Positions 27,547-36,707 of a stretch of DNA of 64,000 nt are shown here, one piece after another. Each line of letters opens with the position of its first letter. Position 1 is the stretch's first letter. Where the stretch lies: NCBI GenBank assembly GCA_030603565.1, contig JAUVXM010000001.1, forward strand, positions 1 to 64,000, written 5' to 3'. The translations under genes were made by a program, and so were the position numbers. Under the pieces are notes generated by a model. The model saw only the letters and a list, made by a program, of their open reading frames with translations, ran no database searches and was not told the origin of the DNA. This DNA is from Candidatus Aminicenantota bacterium. GTDB lineage: Bacteria; Acidobacteriota; Aminicenantia; Aminicenantales; Aminicenantaceae.

Positions 27547-29538
27547 ATGAAAACAAAAAAGAAAACATTCAACTCTAAATTATTTCTTTGGATAACATTG
27601 GTGCTGGGATTCTGTCTCCTATCAGGAACAATCGTTCTTGATCTTAATGCCGCCCAATCCGGTCAAAACTTAAAGGATATCCTTAAGCAGCTAACAACCT
27701 ACAAACAAGGTCAGAACGATGAAATAATTCTAAAATTTAATAATTATATTCGCAAACACCGGAAATCTCCTGAGTCCCGAGCAGTTTGTGAGGAAGAGCT
27801 TCTTTTTTTTCTTGACTCAGATGCCACCCTTGAAGCAAAGATGGAAGCCTGCCGCCATTTAAGGATAATCGGAAGCGAAAAATCTGTGCCGGTGCTGGAA
27901 AAGAAACTCCTTAAGAAAGAGACTACGGATATGGCCCGTTATGCTATGGAAAAGATTCCCGCTATTTCTGCTGAAAAAGCCCTGCTTAATGCCCTTTCCA
28001 AAACCCGAGGGGAAATAAGGCTCGGCCTCATCTCTTCCTTAGGTCAGAGGAAAGTTGCAGCTGCAGTAACTCCTTTAGGAATGCTGATACATGGATCCGA
28101 TGTCGAATCTTCCCTTGCTGCTGTAACAGCTTTGGGATGGATAGCTACTCCTGAAGCAGTTGAGGTTCTTGCGGAAACTTTAAGTAAATCCACAGGAAAT
28201 ATTAAAGCTCAAACAGCTTCATCCCTGCTAAAATGTGCGGAAAAATTTCAGCTGCAAGAGCATCAAAAAAAAGCTGCCGAAATCTATGATGCCCTTTTGT
28301 CTGCGGATATCCCGGCTTCATTACACCGGGCTGCCGGGCGCGGCAAGATCTTGACAAGCGGTGCTAAAGCCGGCCTGATGATCCTTGATATTCTAAAAAG
28401 TGGGGATAAAGAAATGTATACTCCTGCTATTGGGATGATCAGCGATGATTTTGACGATTCATCTCTTAAAGCCGTATGTGATATATTGCCTGAGCTTCCG
28501 GCAGAAAATCAGGTCCAGTTATTAACGGTCCTGTCCCGGTTTCAGAGGTCAGAAGTACTGTCAGTTGTAAAAGAGGCCGTTAAAAGTCAGGAAAAAAGAG
28601 TAAGGATTGCTGCTCTGGAAGCGCTTGGTAGCCTTGGGGATGCTTCTCTGGTGAACTTTTTATCCCTTTATGCTGCTGAATCTACAGGAGTTGAACAAAG
28701 TAATGCCCGGAACAGTTTGGGGAATCTTAAAGGAGAAGGAGTAGATCAGGCCGTCCTGGTTGGGTTAGAAAAAAACACAGATTCTCAAATTCGGAATGAA
28801 CTAATCCGCTGTATTGAGGAGCGGCGGATTAAAGAAGGTCAACCTGTTTTATTTGCCATAATACGTGATGGAGAGCCGGAAAACCGCATACAGGCTATTA
28901 AGGCGCTTAAAGTGCTTGCTGATCTCTCAGACCTTTCCCGCATCATAAATATTATGCTTGAAGCAAAGACTGAAAGGGAGCAAGACGAGCTGATAGTCAC
29001 AATAGTTGCTGTTGCCGGAAAAAATAGAGAGCAGTATAACCGGGGGGCTGCAGTGGTTGAGATGCTGTCTGAAGTCAAAGATGTAAAAGGCCGGGCTGCC
29101 TTATACCGAACTCTGGGAAAGATCGGGGATGACAGTACACTTACTGTCCTGCGCCGGGCTTTGGCAGAAAAAAACGAGGATATCCGGGATGCTGCAGTAC
29201 GGGCCCTCTCAGAATGGCCCACTCTAACGGCGAGAGATGATGTATTCCGAATCGCAAAAGTATCCGATAATCCAACCCATCAAGTACTAACATTAAGGGC
29301 TTATATACGTATGATAGAGATGGAAGAGTTCCGCTTACCGGAAGCGGCTGTTGAATCACTAAAAGCAGCGCTAAAAATTGCCCGGCGTTCGGAAGAGAAA
29401 AAAGCTGTACTGGGGATACTGCCGAAATTTGCCTGCCGGGATGCACTTGAACTGGCAGAATCTATGCTGGAAGATAAAGATGTAATGTCTGAGGCTCAGG
29501 CAGCCGTGGATATGATAAAAGCAAGGTTTGAAAAATAA
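27547..29538 (+). CDS. Exported HEAT-repeat protein
   Basis: A 663-residue protein with a signal peptide or N-terminal membrane anchor (residues ~12-35) followed by about fifteen helical HEAT/PBS-lyase-type repeats. Examples are RIAALEALGSLGDASLVNFL and DIRDAAVRALSEWP. HEAT repeats form extended protein-binding solenoids. It is sandwiched between two Gfo/Idh/MocA genes, spaced 13 and 20 nt, so it is probably a scaffold for that pathway. Similar combinations of HEAT-repeat proteins with periplasmic oxidoreductases are common in Planctomycetes and Acidobacteria. Confidence 0.75.
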   Translation: MKTKKKTFNSKLFLWITLVLGFCLLSGTIVLDLNAAQSGQNLKDILKQLTTYKQGQNDEIILKFNNYIRKHRKSPESRAVCEEELLFFLDSDATLEAKMEACRHLRIIGSEKSVPVLEKKLLKKETTDMARYAMEKIPAISAEKALLNALSKTRGEIRLGLISSLGQRKVAAAVTPLGMLIHGSDVESSLAAVTALGWIATPEAVEVLAETLSKSTGNIKAQTASSLLKCAEKFQLQEHQKKAAEIYDALLSADIPASLHRAAGRGKILTSGAKAGLMILDILKSGDKEMYTPAIGMISDDFDDSSLKAVCDILPELPAENQVQLLTVLSRFQRSEVLSVVKEAVKSQEKRVRIAALEALGSLGDASLVNFLSLYAAESTGVEQSNARNSLGNLKGEGVDQAVLVGLEKNTDSQIRNELIRCIEERRIKEGQPVLFAIIRDGEPENRIQAIKALKVLADLSDLSRIINIMLEAKTEREQDELIVTIVAVAGKNREQYNRGAAVVEMLSEVKDVKGRAALYRTLGKIGDDSTLTVLRRALAEKNEDIRDAAVRALSEWPTLTARDDVFRIAKVSDNPTHQVLTLRAYIRMIEMEEFRLPEAAVESLKAALKIARRSEEKKAVLGILPKFACRDALELAESMLEDKDVMSEAQAAVDMIKARFEK

Positions 29539-29558
29539 TCAAGAAGGGAGATATTTTT

Positions 29559-30725
29559 ATGATAGAAGGAGTTCAATCAGGTTCTAAAACTCCCCGGCTA
29601 AGGTATGCTATGGTAGGCGGCGGACAGGGTGCGTTCATCGGAGATGTGCATAGAAAAGCCATTGCTATGGATGGCGGGGCAAAGCTGGTTGCAGGGTGTT
29701 TTTCTCAGGATTTTAAGAACACCTTAGCAACCGGAGAAATGTTGGGCTTGAGCAAAGAACGCTTGTACCGCACTTATCAAGAGATGATAGAGGCGGAAAG
29801 GAAACGTAATGATGGCGCTGACTTTATTATAATTGCCACTCCCAATAATACTCATTTTCCCATAACTAAGCTGGCGCTTGAGCGCGGCTTTCATATTGTC
29901 TGCGAGAAACCCCTTACTACAGACAGCAGGGAAGCGGAAAAACTGGGCCGCTTGGCTGCAGAAAAAGACCTGCTTTTTTGTGTGACTTATGCCTATACCG
30001 GGTATCCTGTTGTCAAACATATGCGGGCTATGGTAGCTCATGGAGACCTGGGGGATATACGTTTTGTCAATGCCGAATATCCCCAGGAGTGGCTGGCTTC
30101 CCAGCTTGAAAAAACCGGACAGAAACAATCTGCCTGGAGGACTGACCCAAAAAGGGCGGGAATATCCAATTGTGTCGGTGATATTGGAAGCCATATCGAA
30201 AATATGGTATCTTACATAACCGATTTAAAGATTAGATCCCTATGTGCCAGACTGGATACGATTATAGAAGAACGGAACCTGGATGATAATGCTTCCATTA
30301 TGCTTGAGTATGACAATGGAGCAAAAGGATTGTATTGGAGCTCGCAGATCGCCATCGGACATGATAATGGCTTCAGAGTCAGGATATTCGGCACAAAAGT
30401 CTCTTTGGACTGGTGTCAGGAAAAGCCTGATTACTTAAAAATCTCTTACCTCAACAAGCCGGCTGAGATCGTCTCGCGGGGGCGTGATGAATTTTATCCC
30501 CATGCCCAGAAATACTCGCGCATCCCGCCAGGTCATCCGGAAGGATATTTTGAGGCTTTTGCCAATCTCTATTCAACTTTTATCCCAGCCCTTGCCAAAA
30601 AGATATCCGGTGAAACACTATCTGAAGACGACCTTGATTTTCCTGGGGTAGAGGCTGGGATCCAGGGAGTAAAATATATTGAAAGGTGTGTTGAGAGCTC
30701 GAAGAAAGGTGCAGTATGGATTTAA
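29559..30725 (+). CDS. Cytoplasmic Gfo/Idh/MocA family oxidoreductase
   Basis: A 388-residue NAD(P)-dependent oxidoreductase without an export signal. Visible are an N-terminal nucleotide-binding segment (YAMVGGGQGAFIGDVH), the EKP motif (CEKPLTTDS) and a C-terminal catalytic domain with a DIGSH segment. It closes the set of three co-directional genes beginning at 26211. A good AAGGGAG lies upstream. It may handle the intracellular step of the same sugar pathway. Its TAA stop is directly followed by an end of the repeated element (30726). Confidence 0.85.
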   Translation: MIEGVQSGSKTPRLRYAMVGGGQGAFIGDVHRKAIAMDGGAKLVAGCFSQDFKNTLATGEMLGLSKERLYRTYQEMIEAERKRNDGADFIIIATPNNTHFPITKLALERGFHIVCEKPLTTDSREAEKLGRLAAEKDLLFCVTYAYTGYPVVKHMRAMVAHGDLGDIRFVNAEYPQEWLASQLEKTGQKQSAWRTDPKRAGISNCVGDIGSHIENMVSYITDLKIRSLCARLDTIIEERNLDDNASIMLEYDNGAKGLYWSSQIAIGHDNGFRVRIFGTKVSLDWCQEKPDYLKISYLNKPAEIVSRGRDEFYPHAQKYSRIPPGHPEGYFEAFANLYSTFIPALAKKISGETLSEDDLDFPGVEAGIQGVKYIERCVESSKKGAVWI

Positions 30726-30790
30726 TCTGTACTATTCATAAAAAATGTCGATGTGTATGATAAGCATAGCTAAATCAATATTTTACATTG
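30726..30790 (+). mobile_element. Half copy of the 253-bp element family
   Basis: The left end (TCTGTACTATTCAT, A-run, TGTCGAT) is followed by TGTATGATAAG and the inner palindrome TCAATATTTTACATTGA, which also occur in the complete copies at 35773 and 53727. The other half is missing. It separates the Gfo/Idh gene from the isomerase gene. Confidence 0.75.
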
Positions 30791-30829
30791 ATTCCTATAT
30801 AGATTTAATTTAAATTAAAGGAGGGTAAA

Positions 30830-31819
30830 TTGAGCAAACCCATTACTATATTTACCGGACAATGGGCTGATCTGCCTTTTGAAGAGATCTGCCGGAAGGC
30901 AAGCAGTTGGGGCTATGATGGCTTGGAAATAGCCTGCTGGGGAGACCATATGGAGGTACGGAAAGCTGCCCAGGATCCTGCATATGTGGAGAAGAAAAAA
31001 GAGATACTAAAAAAATATAACCTAAAATGCTGGGCTCTGGGGGCCCATCTTGCCGGTCAGTGTGTAGGAGATCGGTACGATGAAAGGCTGGATGGATTCG
31101 CTCCTGAGGAAGTCAAAGGAAAACCGGAAGAGCTGCGTACCTGGGCAGTCGAAGAGATGAAAGCCACAGCTAAGGCTGCAAAAAACATGGGATGTTATGT
31201 AGTTACAGGATTTATGGGTTCGCCTATTTGGAAATTCTGGTATTCTTTTCCTCCTACCAGTGAGGATATGGTGGAAGCAGGCTTTGAAAAAATATATAAA
31301 CTGTGGACTCCGATCTTTGCTGAATTCGACCGCTGCGGTGTTAAATTCGGTCTTGAAGTACATCCTACTGAGATAGCTTTTGATCTTTATACGGCAAAAC
31401 GGCTTCTGGAAAAATTCAAGAACCGTTCGACCCTGGGTTTAAACTTTGACCCCAGCCACCTGCTTTGGCAAGGAATGGAACCGCATTTGTTTATTCGGGA
31501 ATTTAAAGATCGGATATATCATGTGCACCTGAAAGATGCAGCTGTTACCCTGGATGGGAAAGCCGGGATACTGGGCTCTCATCTTCCCTTTGGAGACCTG
31601 CGCAGGGGGTGGAATTTCAGGTCTTTGGGTCATGGTGATGTCGATTTTGAAGAGATTATCAGAGAGCTGAATGATATCGGATATAAAGGTCCGCTTTCTG
31701 TTGAGTGGGAAGATAACGGGATGGACCGGGAGTTCGGAGCTCGGGAATCGGTTGAATATGTAAAGTCCATTAATTTTTCTCCTTCAGATGTAGCGTTTGA
31801 CAAAGACATGAAGGAATAG
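30830..31819 (+). CDS. Sugar phosphate isomerase/epimerase family TIM-barrel protein
   Basis: A 329-residue AP-endonuclease-2-type TIM barrel related to xylose isomerase and inosose dehydratase (IolE). It uses a TTG start at 30830, supported by AAGGAGGG five nt upstream. Metal-binding acidic and His residues are visible in FGLEVHPTE, NFDPSHLLW, YHVHLKDA and LSVEWED. Such proteins repeatedly pair with Gfo/Idh/MocA oxidoreductases in degradation of inositol, sugar acids or 3-keto-sugars. The reaction here cannot be assigned. An AT-rich tract of AGTAAAT-like repeats follows the stop. Confidence 0.85.
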   Translation: MSKPITIFTGQWADLPFEEICRKASSWGYDGLEIACWGDHMEVRKAAQDPAYVEKKKEILKKYNLKCWALGAHLAGQCVGDRYDERLDGFAPEEVKGKPEELRTWAVEEMKATAKAAKNMGCYVVTGFMGSPIWKFWYSFPPTSEDMVEAGFEKIYKLWTPIFAEFDRCGVKFGLEVHPTEIAFDLYTAKRLLEKFKNRSTLGLNFDPSHLLWQGMEPHLFIREFKDRIYHVHLKDAAVTLDGKAGILGSHLPFGDLRRGWNFRSLGHGDVDFEEIIRELNDIGYKGPLSVEWEDNGMDREFGARESVEYVKSINFSPSDVAFDKDMKE

Positions 31820-31825
31820 CTAAAG

Positions 31826-31866
31826 CAGTGAATAGTAAATAGTAAATGGTAAATGGTAAATTGGGG
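31826..31866 (+). repeat. Short tandem heptamer-like repeats
   Basis: Imperfect tandem copies of AGTAAAT/GGTAAAT follow the isomerase stop codon. A related tract of ATGGTGA units ends the apbE gene near 54896-54922, and a related stretch overlaps the start of the YgjP-like gene near 38245. Confidence 0.6.
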
Positions 31867-31934
31867 AACCAAAGAATTAGGCTGTAAATACAAAATGATT
31901 AATTGCAAAACATAAAGGCAGGGAAACCGATAAA

Positions 31935-32039
31935 TTGTGAATGTAAAAAATATCAATAATCATTCTCGAAAGAATCTTGCATATTACTGAAAATATATTA
32001 ATAATAAAAATATCGCCATTTTTTTATGAATAGTTCAGG
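31935..32039 (+). mobile_element. Half copy of the 253-bp element family, second subtype
   Basis: It contains the stem-loop ATTCTCGAAAGAAT and ends ATCGCCA, T-run, GAATAGTTCAGG. Both features match the right half of the complete copy at 58032 rather than those at 35773 and 53727. It lies 34 nt upstream of the next start codon. Confidence 0.7.
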
Positions 32040-32073
32040 TTGAAACTTTGATTATTCATAGGGAAGGATAATA

Positions 32074-33450
32074 ATGCCTGATAAAACTAATAATATCAAA
32101 AAGAGAAAGAAGCTATCCCGCCGGGATTTTTTAAGATCATCAGCTTCCGCCGGGCTGAGTGTGGCCCTGGCAGGGAGGAGTTTATCTGGAGCGTCTTTTA
32201 GCCGAAAAAATGAGAAGGCAGCAAAAGCCGGAGATCTTAATATTGCTTTTATCGGAGTAGGAGCACAGGGCCGGGTCCTTATTGAATCATGCCTGCGGCT
32301 CCAGGGTATCAGGATTACTGCAATGTGTGATATTTGGGACTACAGCCAGCGCTACGGCAGCCGGTATCTTAAAAAATACGGACATATCGTCAATGTCTAC
32401 GAAGACTACCGAGAACTGCTGGCTAAAGAGAAAGCCCTGGATGCAGTTATTGTTGCTTCTCCTGACTGGATGCATGCTGAACACGCCAATGCCTGTATGG
32501 AAGCGGGTCTCCACGTCTACTGCGAAAAAGAGATGTCAAACTCTCTGGCAAAAGCGAAGACTATGGTAAAGACAGCGGAAAGCACCGGGAAACTGCTGCA
32601 GATCGGACACCAGCGCCGCAGCAACCCCAGATATCTCCATGCTATAGACCGCTTATTGAGGGAGAAAAAGCTTTTAGGCCGGGTTTCTCAGGCTTATGCC
32701 CAATGGAACCGAGCTAAAGGCGATATGCTTGGTTGGCCGAAAAACTATACTATACCACAGAGCAAGCTGGAAAAATACGGATACCGCTCAATGACAGAGT
32801 TTCGCAACTGGCGCTGGTTTAAAAAGTATGGAGGCGGGCCGGTCGTTGACCTGGGTTCACACCAGATAGACCTTTTTTCCTGGGTTTTTGGAGCAAATCC
32901 CAGTACTGTAATAGCCAGCGGAGGAGTGGATTATTATAAAAACCGGGAATGGTTTGACAATGTGATGGCCATATTTGAATTTGATACTCCCCAGGGAAAG
33001 GCACGTGCTTTTTACCAGGTTCAAACTACCACCAAGCATGGGGGTTTTTATGAGACATTTATGGGAGAGAACGGTTCGATAGTTACGTCTGAAGTGCCCC
33101 AGAAAGGAAATTGGGCTATGCGGGAGGCGCACGCACAGGAATGGGATTCTTTGGTAAAGGAAGGTTTGCTTAAATCAGAGACGTCTCCCATTCAAAAAGT
33201 CGATACTAAAAATATTTTCCTTGATGTCCGGGTCACAGAAGAAGCCGGACGTTGGCCTTTTCCGGTTGAACTGGCTAAGCCTGCTCACCAGCCTCATCTG
33301 GAAAACTTTTTCTCTGCTGTAAGAAATGGTATTCCCTTGAATTGCCCGGCAGAAATCGGATATGAATCCGCAGCGGCAGTGCTTAAAGTAAATGAAGCAG
33401 TAAGATTAAAGCGCTTATTAAAATTCAGTCCGGAGCAGTTCAAAGCATGA
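32074..33450 (+). CDS. Tat-exported Gfo/Idh/MocA family oxidoreductase
   Basis: A 458-residue protein with a clear twin-arginine signal (SRRDFLRSSASAGLSVAL), a Rossmann domain (IAFIGVGAQGRVLIE) and the EK motif in the form CEKEMSNS. The catalytic-domain stretch VVDLGSHQIDLF holds the conserved His region. Its stop overlaps the start of a seven-haem cytochrome c gene by 4 nt, which suggests that the enzyme or its product passes electrons to that cytochrome. It is similar in layout to the 26211 product but not a recent duplicate. Confidence 0.85.
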   Translation: MPDKTNNIKKRKKLSRRDFLRSSASAGLSVALAGRSLSGASFSRKNEKAAKAGDLNIAFIGVGAQGRVLIESCLRLQGIRITAMCDIWDYSQRYGSRYLKKYGHIVNVYEDYRELLAKEKALDAVIVASPDWMHAEHANACMEAGLHVYCEKEMSNSLAKAKTMVKTAESTGKLLQIGHQRRSNPRYLHAIDRLLREKKLLGRVSQAYAQWNRAKGDMLGWPKNYTIPQSKLEKYGYRSMTEFRNWRWFKKYGGGPVVDLGSHQIDLFSWVFGANPSTVIASGGVDYYKNREWFDNVMAIFEFDTPQGKARAFYQVQTTTKHGGFYETFMGENGSIVTSEVPQKGNWAMREAHAQEWDSLVKEGLLKSETSPIQKVDTKNIFLDVRVTEEAGRWPFPVELAKPAHQPHLENFFSAVRNGIPLNCPAEIGYESAAAVLKVNEAVRLKRLLKFSPEQFKA

Positions 33451-35777
33451 AGCCTGATAAAATTATTATTCTTTTCATTATAATAGGGGTAGGAATTTCC
33501 GGATTCCTGGCGGCGGATTATATTCAGACAAAAAAAGACTGGGATGGAAACCGGACAAGCCCGGTCCATATAATTCCATTAAAAGATGAACTTGATGAGC
33601 AGATAATCCCTTATGAATCCTATCCCTTGCCTTATTCTACCTGCTTTACCTGTGCTCCCTGCCATGAATATAAGGATATCAGGCAGGGCCTCCATTTTAA
33701 TTCGGTTTCTGCTGACCAACCGGGCCGTCCCGGAGAGCCTTGGATCTGGATGGACCCCAAAACTGGAACTGTACTCCCTGTTTCTTACCGTAAATGGCAG
33801 GGTGTTTGGAACCCGCAAGACCTGGGCCTTAGCTTTTGGGATTTTACCCTTCTTTTTGGCCGGCATATGACCGGGGGAAGCGTGACTGAACCTGATCTTG
33901 AGAACATGAGCCCTGAGTCCCGCTGGAACGTGTCAGGAAAGCTTGAGATAAACTGTATGGGCTGCCACAGTGTTTCAAGGCTGCAGAGTCACAGCGAATG
34001 GGCTGTACAAGTACTGCGCCAGAATTTCCGCTGGGCTGCAACTGCTGCCTCCGGCCTGGGCGAGGTTGGAGGGATGGCCTTTCGCCTTCCTCCTACTTGG
34101 GATATAATTGACGGCCCCAACCCTGATGATAGCGAATATGCTGTTGTTCCCTCTGTACGCTATGACCACAGCCGTTTTGACAGTAATCATAATGTGTTTT
34201 TTGACATCGCTTCTAAACCGGAAGATGAGCGCTGCCTGGTTTGCCACTCTGTATCTCAGGCTGGAATGAAACAGTTTGAAGCAGACGGGGATATTCATAC
34301 CTCAGCCGGTATTAAATGTGTCAGCTGCCATAGGAATGACCTGAGTCATACAATGATCCGGGGCTATGAGGGAGAAGCTGAAGAATATCATAAGCCCGGA
34401 ATCTCTGAATTTACCTGCCAAGGATGCCATATCGGCAATGACCTTTCCCGGCGAGGAGGAGAGGCTGCCGGACGCTTGGGGGCGCCCTATCCTTTACATA
34501 AAGGCCTTCCAGCAGTTCATTTTGAGAGACTTTCCTGTACTGTATGTCATTCGGGTCCTTTACCAGAAAAAGAGCCCGTAAGGGTCAGAACATCGCGGGC
34601 CAATCGTCTGGGGATTTATGGTATTGCCCAATGGATGACAGAACTTCCGCATATAGTAGAACCTGTATATATCAGAGACTCGGGAGGAAAGCTTTCTCCT
34701 AATCGGCTTATGTGGCCGGCCTTCTGGGGGGAAAAGGAAGGGGAGAACATCAAGCCGCTTAAGCCTGCTGAAGTTAAGGCTGCAGCCGGGGAGATACTTG
34801 AAGTTGAAAAGAAGATAACCCGTATCCTTGCCGCTTTTTCCACAATTTCTGATATAGATGGAGTCCCGGTTATGGCCAGAGAAGGGAAACTCTATAAGCT
34901 TAATATTGATGGAGGTCTGGATGTTTCTTTATATTCGGGGGAAAAGACCGGGCCGGATGAATTGTGGGCGGTTGAGAAGGAAAGTAAGGCATATCCATTG
35001 ATCCCGGACTTTGACCCTAATGCTGAGGAACCTGATATTGAGCTTGAAACCCTGATCCAGAATACACTTACTGCTCTAGGGACTCTGGAGGATACACCCG
35101 GCAAACCCGTTGTGCTCAATAAAAATGCTTTATATTTTACCCGGGAGGGCTATTTAGAGAAAAAAGAATGGCAAGGAAAGGCCGGCGAACATCCTAATCT
35201 GCATTGGATTGATGATGAGGAAATTTACCCCCTGGTATCAGAATTTGCTTTGCGGACAGTGGTTGCTACGGCAGGATACGAGCAGACTTTGACTGAAGAA
35301 CAGGTCCGCCTTATTCTTAAAGCATTGAGGGCGGGCGAAGAAGGGCAGGAGTCTGGTGTAAAGAAAGAATATTTCTACATTTCAGGAGGCAGGATGTTTC
35401 TGCTTGATGAGGAAGAAGGGCTTAAATCCGAAAAGAATGCTGCTGCGGAGCCTGTTGTTTGGCCTCTGGCCCATCAGGTCCGGCCGACTCAACAGTCATT
35501 GGGAATAAATGGATGTAAGGACTGCCATTCGATCGGGTCCGATTTCTTTTTCAACCGGGTGCAGGGAACAGGCCCACTTCAAACCAAACAAGTTGCCTCC
35601 CGTACCGGAAACTCTTTTATGGGATTGGATAAGTCTTATCAGAAATTGTTCGGGCTTTCTTTTACTGTCCGCCCCCTGTTCAAAATTGTCCTCTTTATTG
35701 CTGGTTTAATTATTACTATTTTGCTGCTTTTTGTTATGATAAGGGCAGTTGGAAGATTAGCGGGGCTTTTATCCTGA
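33447..35777 (+). CDS. Membrane-anchored multihaem cytochrome c (seven CxxCH)
   Basis: A 776-residue protein with an N-terminal hydrophobic signal/anchor (IIILFIIIGVGISGFLAA) and a C-terminal membrane helix (about residues 737-770). Seven CxxCH haem-binding sites begin near residues 69, 170, 263, 291, 324, 364 and 690. The last site is isolated from the others by some 320 residues. It starts within the Tat-Gfo/Idh gene (4-nt overlap) and is followed, after an inserted element, by a small membrane protein with paired histidines. It is probably a periplasmic electron carrier or reductase. The TGA stop lies within the first five bases of the element at 35773. Confidence 0.88.
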   Translation: MKPDKIIILFIIIGVGISGFLAADYIQTKKDWDGNRTSPVHIIPLKDELDEQIIPYESYPLPYSTCFTCAPCHEYKDIRQGLHFNSVSADQPGRPGEPWIWMDPKTGTVLPVSYRKWQGVWNPQDLGLSFWDFTLLFGRHMTGGSVTEPDLENMSPESRWNVSGKLEINCMGCHSVSRLQSHSEWAVQVLRQNFRWAATAASGLGEVGGMAFRLPPTWDIIDGPNPDDSEYAVVPSVRYDHSRFDSNHNVFFDIASKPEDERCLVCHSVSQAGMKQFEADGDIHTSAGIKCVSCHRNDLSHTMIRGYEGEAEEYHKPGISEFTCQGCHIGNDLSRRGGEAAGRLGAPYPLHKGLPAVHFERLSCTVCHSGPLPEKEPVRVRTSRANRLGIYGIAQWMTELPHIVEPVYIRDSGGKLSPNRLMWPAFWGEKEGENIKPLKPAEVKAAAGEILEVEKKITRILAAFSTISDIDGVPVMAREGKLYKLNIDGGLDVSLYSGEKTGPDELWAVEKESKAYPLIPDFDPNAEEPDIELETLIQNTLTALGTLEDTPGKPVVLNKNALYFTREGYLEKKEWQGKAGEHPNLHWIDDEEIYPLVSEFALRTVVATAGYEQTLTEEQVRLILKALRAGEEGQESGVKKEYFYISGGRMFLLDEEEGLKSEKNAAAEPVVWPLAHQVRPTQQSLGINGCKDCHSIGSDFFFNRVQGTGPLQTKQVASRTGNSFMGLDKSYQKLFGLSFTVRPLFKIVLFIAGLIITILLLFVMIRAVGRLAGLLS

Positions 35778-36025
35778 GTTATTCACGAGTCGAGGTTGCC
35801 GCAGATACGAGGCGCAGGGGATGAAGCTGTGGTCCTTCACCGCGAATCCGCTGCAACAAAGTAGATGCGCTAAGATCGGCTCGCTCGTAGAGTAAAAAAT
35901 GTCGATTACAAATATAAATTATATTGAATACAAAATGGTTAATTGTTATATCTTAGGAATCAATGTAAAATATTGATTTAAAAAGAGGTATCATACATAT
36001 CGACATTTTTTATGAATAGTTCAGG
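35773..36025 (+). mobile_element. Complete 253-bp element, copy 1
   Basis: It begins CCTGAGTTATTCACGAGTCG and ends GAATAGTTCAGG. The left half is a GC-rich module with self-complementary arms (GAGTCGA/TCGGCTC and GTTGCCGCAGAT/ATCCGCTGCAAC). The right half is AT-rich with TGTCGAT...ATCGACA arms and an inner ATCAATGT...ATTGAT palindrome. No reading frame of note. It separates the cytochrome gene from its probable membrane partner and contributes the cytochrome stop codon. Confidence 0.88.
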
Positions 36026-36043
36026 TTAGATAGGAGATAATTC

Positions 36044-36697
36044 TTGATATTTACTGTAATCACCTTAATTTCTGGAGTGGGTTTATTATTTACACTGAGC
36101 TTACATTACTTCCACGGCCTGGAAGTTAAGACGGAGAAGGATTCGGCTGGTTTTTCTTTAAAGGCCTATTTTTCCTGGTTATTTAAATCTATACCCGGCT
36201 TTTTTAAAACTTCGTGGTCTAAGCGCTGCCGCGATTGCTGGAAGAAATGGATAGTACACCCTTACCCTAAAAATGTAAGATGGATTTTTATCTGCTTATT
36301 CTGTAGTTTTTTTTATTTAGCAGCCAGCGGATTTCTTTTTGCTTTATTGTTCCCAAGGCGCTTGTATGGATTTCCCTTAATGCTGCATGTCTGCGCTGGG
36401 GGTGTTTTTGCCGTAAGCCTGGCTCTTGCTTTGGTTTTAAGGGCCCGCTCTTATGTTTTTTCCCCTGAAGAAGAGAAGACAGAAAAAAATTCTAGTTCTA
36501 CCCGGAGCAGGATATATTTCTGGCTGTTTATAGTGGCAGGTTTGTTGCTTATAGTTACAGCTCTGGTTATGATGCTGCCGCTATTTTCCTTAAAGGTTCA
36601 AATAGATCTATTTGAGGTACACAGGTATAGCGCTCTTATAGCTGTGCTTGCTGCTGTGACTTTTGTATATTTTGCTCCAAATAGCAAAGGAAGGTGA
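36044..36697 (+). CDS. Integral membrane protein, possible b-type cytochrome partner
   Basis: A 217-residue protein with about four to five membrane helices. TTG at 36044 is taken as start because AGGAG lies seven nt upstream. Histidines fall in or beside helices (LHYFHG, PLMLHVCAGG, FEVHRYSAL), as in small dihaem b-type anchors that link periplasmic cytochromes to the quinone pool. I do not recognise a named family. Position directly after the multihaem cytochrome gene supports a joint role, although an inserted element lies between them. Confidence 0.6.
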   Translation: MIFTVITLISGVGLLFTLSLHYFHGLEVKTEKDSAGFSLKAYFSWLFKSIPGFFKTSWSKRCRDCWKKWIVHPYPKNVRWIFICLFCSFFYLAASGFLFALLFPRRLYGFPLMLHVCAGGVFAVSLALALVLRARSYVFSPEEEKTEKNSSSTRSRIYFWLFIVAGLLLIVTALVMMLPLFSLKVQIDLFEVHRYSALIAVLAAVTFVYFAPNSKGR

Positions 36698-36707
36698 GGG
36701 AAATCAG

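Noticed and set aside
30726..32039. Isomerase gene as cargo of a composite element bounded by two inverted ends
   Set aside because: The two bounding ends belong to different subtypes (TGTCGAT versus ATCGCCA), which argues for two independent insertions.
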